From JAJZCD01 sp964570005 (GTDB taxonomy: Bacteria > Patescibacteriota > Saccharimonadia > Saccharimonadales > UBA4665), in the NCBI GenBank assembly GCA_964570005.1, contig CAZMWE010000043.1, forward strand, positions 1-9,410: a stretch of DNA of 9,410 nt, written 5' to 3'. Positions 7,390-9,410 of this stretch are shown piece after piece. Under the pieces are notes generated by a model. It saw only the letters and a list, made by a program, of their open reading frames with translations. It searched no databases and was not told the origin of the DNA. How positions within the stretch are numbered: position 1 is the first letter of the stretch; the number at the start of each line of letters is the position of its first letter. The position numbers were made by a program, and so were the translations under genes.

Positions 7390-8349
7390 TACGCTTTGGC
7401 GGGATAATACTGGTTCACGCACTTCGGCAGGCTTGATAGCGTAAACAGGCAGATCACCCTTGGTAAGCACCTCGGCAACTGCCAGTGTATAGACGAGCAT
7501 ACTCTGGAAGGCGCGGCGCTCAGCAAGTTCATCGCCCGGATGCAAATCCGCCGCCAGCTCCTGCATACGCCACACTTCCACGCCGAATATGTCTACTTTG
7601 CCATCACTAATCGAGTGAACAAGCCTCTGGTTAAGCGTTTTGTTCGGGATATAATTAAGAACGATACGGGCCTCCACGTGACTACCGCCGAGTTGTTTCA
7701 CGATTTTACCGCGGTCAACGATCAGCTGCATAACGTCGGCACCACGATACTCCTGGTTAGCGATCTTCTGGGCAAAGTTGGCAAAGTTATCAAGCACGTC
7801 ACTCAGGCCATCCGCCGATACGCCAAGCGCCTCAAACTGGTCGGCAATAGCATCCCGGTACTCCGCCACCCGGGCGATAACCGTCGATGCTTCGTCGATC
7901 GCACCACAACCACATTTTTCGGACCCCACCGCCTGGTCAGCCGTATGCGCGCCAAAATTAATCATTTTTTCGGCGAGTTCGTTAATAGCGACACGAAAAG
8001 TAGCCAGCAGCGTCTCGCCAGCCTCACCGGAACCCACCAGATCTGCCATCGCCATCGTACTGCCACCGCCGAATACTTTGGCACGGTTCAGTGAGCGACG
8101 CAGCAGCTCCCGCCCACGCATTACCACCGTGACCATCCGGCCGTCACCGCAGCCGTCATCATCAACTAACTGACCGTCATCATCACGGCTCACGTCCACC
8201 AGGATATCGGGCGAGTTAATAGCATCGTCCACCCGGTTTATCATATCCGCATCGACGCTGCCAGCAATTGCGGTAGCTGAAATACTACCTTCGCCAATAC
8301 CTAAGCCGTCACTAATCTTCGCAATGGTAAGACCACTCGAATTCTTCAC
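7372..8349 (-). CDS. Cadmium/zeta-type carbonic-anhydrase-repeat-like protein
   Basis: 325-residue soluble protein whose core resembles the repeat of the diatom cadmium carbonic anhydrase (CDCA, zeta class), as I recall that family. Asp-rich DDDGCGDGR (63-71) supplies Cys67, Asp69 and Arg71. A GGG turn follows at 94-96, and His135 is followed by KCGCGAIDE (145-153), with Cys146 or Cys148 as the second Cys ligand. Zeta enzymes bind Cd or Zn through Cys-His-Cys with a wide His-to-Cys gap, as here (11 or 13 residues), unlike the beta class H-x2-C. The expected reaction is CO2 hydration, but activity is inferred only from these residues. The last 90 residues (from about GSHVEARIV) align in plan with the C-terminal part of the neighbouring 280-residue protein. 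The GTG start at 8349 is chosen for its AAGGAA 7 bases upstream; the frame is open to a TTG at 8433, but nothing supports starting there. Stop TAA. Confidence 0.6.
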   Translation of the reverse strand: MKNSSGLTIAKISDGLGIGEGSISATAIAGSVDADMINRVDDAINSPDILVDVSRDDDGQLVDDDGCGDGRMVTVVMRGRELLRRSLNRAKVFGGGSTMAMADLVGSGEAGETLLATFRVAINELAEKMINFGAHTADQAVGSEKCGCGAIDEASTVIARVAEYRDAIADQFEALGVSADGLSDVLDNFANFAQKIANQEYRGADVMQLIVDRGKIVKQLGGSHVEARIVLNYIPNKTLNQRLVHSISDGKVDIFGVEVWRMQELAADLHPGDELAERRAFQSMLVYTLAVAEVLTKGDLPVYAIKPAEVREPVLSRQSVLQESR

Positions 8350-8356
8350 CTGTTTA

Positions 8357-8362
8357 TTCCTT
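8357..8362 (-). promoter_or_regulatory. Ribosome binding site that sets the GTG start at 8349
   Basis: AAGGAA on the - strand lies 7 bases before GTG 8349 within a purine-rich run. No such site precedes the upstream TTG at 8433, so this site decides between the two starts. The rest of the 212-base divergent gap up to 8561 holds no clear - strand promoter that I can defend; a TGTAAT at 8386-8391 is the best -10 candidate. Confidence 0.65.
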
Positions 8363-8526
8363 TCTTTTGTACACTGCACAGCATCATTACATCCAGCAAA
8401 ACCACAACACTCAGTTTCAACCTGGATCGGCAAGGATTTGGCAATATGTTCGAAGCTTTGCTTGCTATTTTGCGTTTTTACGCTTTAGACGTGAGAATTA
8501 TCACAAAACTATACGATTGTACACCT

Positions 8527-8532
8527 TATAAT
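8527..8532 (+). promoter_or_regulatory. -10 element of the 146-residue protein gene
   Basis: A perfect TATAAT lies 29 bases before the ATG at 8562. The start point near 8539 gives a leader of about 23 bases, room for the ribosome binding site. No good -35 stands at 16-18 bases; TTATCA at 8498-8503 is 23 bases away, too far. Confidence 0.6.
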
Positions 8533-8546
8533 GACACTTAGTAAAT

Positions 8547-8553
8547 AGGGGAG
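8547..8553 (+). promoter_or_regulatory. Ribosome binding site of the 146-residue protein gene
   Basis: AGGGGAG lies 8 bases before ATG 8562. Together with the -10 element it fixes the start and shows that this orphan reading frame is a real, translated gene. Confidence 0.75.
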
Positions 8554-8561
8554 TACCGTCC

Positions 8562-9002
8562 ATGAGTGATCGATCCGCAGCAGCGCCGCCAACACCGACT
8601 ACAAGCACCATGCGCTGGTACTTAGGAGCGTTACCGGCAGCCAGCAAGGGCACAACACTAGACGAACGGACTGCACAGGCAGTCCGTTCTGTACTGGAGC
8701 AAGTTGACCCCGCCTGGGAGCAGATTTTAAAGACGCACGTCGATACGCTTATGCGGGAGCTCACAGCCTGCTTGGACTACGACAGCCACAGTAAGCATTA
8801 CGTTATAACCGGCATAGAGCTGCGCGGCATCATCGCCCGAGCGGTCTCACGCACCAGCGGACAACTCGCGGTAAACATTGGTCGGGCGCTCAGCGGCGAA
8901 CCGTTAGCCGCACAATTCACTACCACTCAAAGTGATAACGAAACTGATGAAGATGACGCTGTGAAAAGCTACCAACAGCCCAATCTGCAGCAAGAATTCT
9001 AA
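8562..9002 (+). CDS. Unrecognised 146-residue protein
   Basis: I do not recognise this protein. The first 20 residues are rich in Ala, Pro, Thr and Ser and look disordered. Residues about 33-115 are predicted helical, with heptad-like hydrophobics (AVRSVLEQVDPAWEQILKTH) and a segment ELRGIIARAVSRTSGQLAVN. The last 30 are polar and acidic (DNETDEDD), ending in a Gln/Asn-rich stretch. There is no signal peptide, membrane segment or Cys cluster; the single Cys is in TACLDYDSH. It is probably a small cytoplasmic helical protein, perhaps an adaptor or DNA-associated factor, but no role is claimed. It is divergent from the CA-like genes across a 212-base gap and convergent with atpC, with 6 bases between the stops. 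A perfect 11-bp hairpin lies within its codons 35-43. Stop TAA. Confidence 0.75.
   Translation: MSDRSAAAPPTPTTSTMRWYLGALPAASKGTTLDERTAQAVRSVLEQVDPAWEQILKTHVDTLMRELTACLDYDSHSKHYVITGIELRGIIARAVSRTSGQLAVNIGRALSGEPLAAQFTTTQSDNETDEDDAVKSYQQPNLQQEF
8664..8689. repeat. Perfect 11-bp inverted repeat within the coding frame
   Basis: GAACGGACTGC and GCAGTCCGTTC form a fully paired 11-bp stem closed by a 4-base loop ACAG. It begins 102 bases after the start codon, in the stretch encoding LDERTAQAVRSVL. A perfect 11-bp stem with so small a loop is rarely expected by chance in 9.4 kb. No T-run follows (TGTACTGG), so it is not a normal terminator. Confidence 0.8.
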
Positions 9003-9008
9003 AGCTCA

Positions 9009-9410
9009 CTACTTCTGGTGGCGGCGCTTCAAGCTGGTGACCTGCAAACGTACAGCGGTGCGGTCGACAAGCTGCTGGGCGTGCTCCAAGCTGACCTCGT
9101 CTTTGGCTTCAGCCTTGAGCTGTTTGGCACGCTCGTGGGCGGCTTCGGCCTCGGCTTCGTTGATATCTGCAGCGGCGTCAGCTTCGTCAACCAGCACACG
9201 TAAGTTATTGCCAGAGACTTCGATCACACCGCCGCTGATCGCGAAGTATTCGCGGTCCCGGTCAGTATCACGCGATTCTTTGCGTACTGCGATCACGCCC
9301 GTAGTCGCTACGCTAACCAGCGGCATGTGGTCCTGCAGCACGCCGATTTCGCCATCCAGCGTCGGCAGGATGATTTCGTAGACGTCGCCATCAAACTTCG
9401 TACCAGTCAG
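9009..9410 (-). CDS. atpC: F-type ATP synthase epsilon subunit, N-terminus cut by window edge
   Basis: 133 residues of the F1 epsilon subunit are visible. The frame is open to the window edge, and by family length only about ten N-terminal residues are missing. The beta-sandwich domain is clear: LPTLDGEIGVLQDHMPLVS, a conserved epsilon signature, then EYFAISGGVIEVSGNNLRVL. A C-terminal helical hairpin follows (INEAEAEAAHERAKQLKAEA), which in this family can inhibit ATP hydrolysis. The subunit sits in the central stalk at the cytoplasmic face of the membrane and joins F1 to the c ring. The internal GTG at 9341 is not the start, because the conserved LPTLDGEIG lies upstream of it. atpC is usually the last gene of the atp operon, so the other subunit genes should lie just beyond the right edge. 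Stop TAG. Confidence 0.93.
   Translation of the reverse strand: MTGTKFDGDVYEIILPTLDGEIGVLQDHMPLVSVATTGVIAVRKESRDTDRDREYFAISGGVIEVSGNNLRVLVDEADAAADINEAEAEAAHERAKQLKAEAKDEVSLEHAQQLVDRTAVRLQVTSLKRRHQK

Noticed and set aside
7540..8094. 184-residue + strand reading frame opposite the zeta-like gene
   Set aside because: It is antisense to a gene with clear motifs, has no ribosome binding site and no recognisable domain; it is a shadow frame.
8350..8433. N-terminal extension of the zeta-like protein from TTG 8433, with a Cys-rich CCGFAGC stretch
   Set aside because: There is no ribosome binding site before the TTG, while GTG 8349 has AAGGAA at ideal spacing. The Cys-rich stretch is most likely untranslated upstream sequence.
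9009..9341. atpC starting at GTG 9341
   Set aside because: The frame continues upstream through the conserved LPTLDGEIG segment to the window edge, so the true start is outside the window.
1..9410. CRISPR array, tRNA, rRNA, insertion sequence or attachment site
   Set aside because: I read both strands and saw no regularly spaced repeats, no tRNA-like cloverleaf, no rRNA segment, no transposase and no terminal repeats. The genes are tightly packed housekeeping and metabolic genes.

Overview
The window reads as chromosomal sequence from a bacterium with a moderately GC-rich, compact genome. It holds eight protein genes and almost no non-coding DNA. The gene set (a TrmB-like regulator, an NDH-2 dehydrogenase, a UvrD helicase fused to a RecB-type nuclease, an aquaporin with a basic tail, two carbonic-anhydrase-fold proteins and an F-type ATP synthase epsilon subunit) fits Candidatus Saccharibacteria (TM7, Patescibacteria) best. 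That assignment is inference from remembered gene content; no rRNA or marker protein here proves it.

Left arm (1-5427, all + strand): a TrmB-like regulator (44-808), the type II NADH dehydrogenase ndh (872-2077) and a 1098-residue helicase-nuclease (2131-5427). The last two genes each have an extended -10 element (TGC plus a hexamer) ending only 8-9 bases before the ATG and no Shine-Dalgarno sequence, so both are predicted to give leaderless mRNAs. A 10-bp palindrome overlaps the -35 hexamer of the ndh promoter, next to the regulator gene. A bidirectional terminator (5446-5473) closes this arm and the opposing one.

Middle (5494-8349, all - strand), in transcription order: a zeta-type carbonic-anhydrase-like protein (8349-7372), a second, beta-signature carbonic-anhydrase-like protein (7329-6487) and an aquaporin/MIP channel (6363-5494). 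All three have Shine-Dalgarno sequences. The two enzyme-like proteins look like diverged paralogues with the same order of metal-ligand-like residues. The channel keeps both NPA motifs but lacks the usual selectivity-filter arginine and ends in a histone-like Lys/Arg/Ser/Ala tail. A channel beside two carbonic-anhydrase-fold proteins suggests handling of CO2/bicarbonate or another small solute; this is inference.

Right arm (8527-9410): a divergent + strand gene for an unrecognised 146-residue protein (8562-9002), with a strong 11-bp hairpin inside its reading frame, then the 3' part of atpC on the - strand (9009 to the window edge). These two genes converge with only 6 bases between them.

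The clearest respiratory link is between NDH-2 and ATP synthase: one feeds NADH electrons to quinone, the other uses or makes the proton gradient. The best candidate for an undescribed system is the paired carbonic-anhydrase-fold proteins with the modified aquaporin.
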